From assembly GCA_016287065.1 (NCBI GenBank), contig JAEEVB010000017.1:1-16165 (forward strand): 16,165 nucleotides of DNA. Direction: 5' to 3'. A program made the translations under genes and the position numbers. Positions 15,122 through 16,165 of this stretch are shown one piece after another. Under the pieces are notes generated by a model. It saw only the letters and a program-made list of their open reading frames with translations, did not search any database and was not told the origin of the DNA. Source of the DNA: Muribaculaceae bacterium (lineage in GTDB: Bacteria > Bacteroidota > Bacteroidia > Bacteroidales > Muribaculaceae). The stretch's first letter is position 1; each line of letters opens with the position of its first letter.

Positions 15122-16165
15122 AAACAGTTGTCAATATATTTTTTGTGCTGATGGCTGGCTCCGTTTTGAGCTGGCAGTATTGTTCTGCTGAGGTAAGTGA
15201 AGACAGGAATTACATCAGGCACAACGTGTTCACGGCGGCAACGACATCCTTGTCTTCAAACAACATTTCTGTCATGGGTACAATCGAATACTATGATGGC
15301 CTTGGCAGAAAGGTGCAGACCGTGCTCCAGGAGGCATCGACAGACAGCCGGGACCTTGTCGATTTCATGGAGTATGATGCCATGGGGCTGCCGAGCAAGA
15401 AATGGAACGTCATGATAAGTGGGGAAAACGGAGCATTTCTCGATGTTCCATCATCAGTACAGTCAAATGCAGTGAATCCATATAATGACAATATGCCTTT
15501 TGCTTCCTACAAGTACGAGTCAGCACCTTCTCCACGCATTGTGGAGACACATGAACCTGGCACTGCATGGCATTCCCATCAGGGAAAACGCAATTCTTAC
15601 GGGCTGAACAGTGGCGTTGCCCGTCCTGCGCATGTTGCTCGGTTCATGATAGCATTTAATGGTATCATAAAGGATGGTTTATGGGCTGCAGGAGAACTCG
15701 ACATGGTGGAGAGTTATGACGAAGACAGCAAGTGCAGTATGGTTTTTACCGACAAACAGGGCAAGAGGATCATGGAGACAGACAGCTATAACAACCTGAC
15801 AGGAACGTATTATATCTATGACGCGTTCGGCCAACTTCGCTATGTGATACCACCTAAGCTATGCCAGATTCTACTAAACAAGAATGACAATGTTCTAATC
15901 AGCGATGAGGATCAGGACATGAAAGCTTTAGCTTATATATACAAATATGATCATCATCAAAAGCTGATTTCAAAAAAACTGCCCGGGAAAAGCGTGGAAA
16001 ACGTTTGTTTCGATAAGACGGGAAAGATTGTTCTTACCCAAGACGGCAACCTTGCAGAATCGGGACTGTGGAGATTTATTGCCTATGATGAGGTTGGCAG
16101 AGAATCCTACACGGCATTGTATCACCCACAAAACCCTATTGTGAGGAACAACGTGGCGAATAAGT
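15118..16165 (+). CDS. DUF6443 RHS-repeat protein, 3' end outside window
   Basis: The ATG at 15118 overlaps the stop of the previous gene by 4 nt, and 349 residues are visible before the right edge. A signal peptide (about 1-24, ending YCSA|E) is followed by the DUF6443 region (about 29-150) with RNYIRHNVFT, TIEYYDGLGRKVQTVLQ and DFMEYDAMGLPSKKW. RHS-type strands come next: YYIYDAFGQLRYVIPPK, YIYKYDHHQKLISKKLPG and FIAYDEVGRESYTALY. In related Bacteroidetes proteins this start leads to YD repeats, an RHS core and a variable C-terminal tip that is often toxic; here that part is outside the window. AGG and AGA codons are again common, as in the two genes before it. Confidence 0.85.
   Translation, partial: MKTVVNIFFVLMAGSVLSWQYCSAEVSEDRNYIRHNVFTAATTSLSSNNISVMGTIEYYDGLGRKVQTVLQEASTDSRDLVDFMEYDAMGLPSKKWNVMISGENGAFLDVPSSVQSNAVNPYNDNMPFASYKYESAPSPRIVETHEPGTAWHSHQGKRNSYGLNSGVARPAHVARFMIAFNGIIKDGLWAAGELDMVESYDEDSKCSMVFTDKQGKRIMETDSYNNLTGTYYIYDAFGQLRYVIPPKLCQILLNKNDNVLISDEDQDMKALAYIYKYDHHQKLISKKLPGKSVENVCFDKTGKIVLTQDGNLAESGLWRFIAYDEVGRESYTALYHPQNPIVRNNVANK

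Overview
The window looks like a chromosomal segment of a Bacteroidales bacterium, most likely in or near Prevotellaceae or Muribaculaceae. The evidence is: three promoters of the Bacteroidetes type (TTTG or TTG, about 20 bp, then TAnnTTTG); a BtuB/BtuG vitamin B12 uptake pair; a C-terminal type IX secretion (T9SS) sorting domain of the 'YVNVAGQ...KVIK' kind; a dockerin-like tail; and RHS proteins of the DUF6443 type. No RNA genes, CRISPR array or insertion sequence was seen.

Layout. Positions 1-4664 (minus strand) hold a two-gene unit. A 301-residue secreted beta-propeller-like protein (PD40/TolB-type) is followed 8 nt later by a very large secreted N-acetylmuramoyl-L-alanine amidase that runs off the left edge (1250 residues visible). 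A promoter lies at about 4759-4790. Positions 4845-10921 (minus strand) hold a complete B12-uptake operon: promoter, cobalamin riboswitch, btuB (TonB-dependent outer-membrane receptor), btuG (surface beta-propeller lipoprotein), a secreted cell-surface protein with a dockerin-like tail, a DUF4465 protein with a carbohydrate-binding-like module and T9SS signal, and a rho-independent terminator. From 11013 onward (plus strand) a tightly packed operon encodes a T9SS-type companion protein, a 967-residue RHS/SpvB-like protein, and the start of a DUF6443 RHS protein that runs off the right edge.

How the genes work together. In the B12 operon, BtuG should capture cobalamin at the cell surface and pass it to BtuB for TonB-driven import. 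The two downstream surface proteins probably help capture the vitamin. The riboswitch shuts the operon down when cobalamin is plentiful; its closing helix ends 6 nt before the btuB start codon, which points to control of translation. Inner-membrane transport genes (btuCDF) are not in the window. The RHS operon looks like a two-polypeptide RHS shell. Any toxin tip and immunity gene would lie beyond the right edge.

The most notable structural points are: a sharp change in arginine codon choice at the divergent intergenic region (AGG/AGA almost absent to the left, dominant to the right), suggesting a transferred RHS island; a 79-nt direct repeat that shares one module between the amidase and the DUF4465 gene; and B12-operon accessory proteins that carry T9SS or dockerin tails instead of lipoprotein signals. 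Nothing here can be called a wholly new system from sequence alone.
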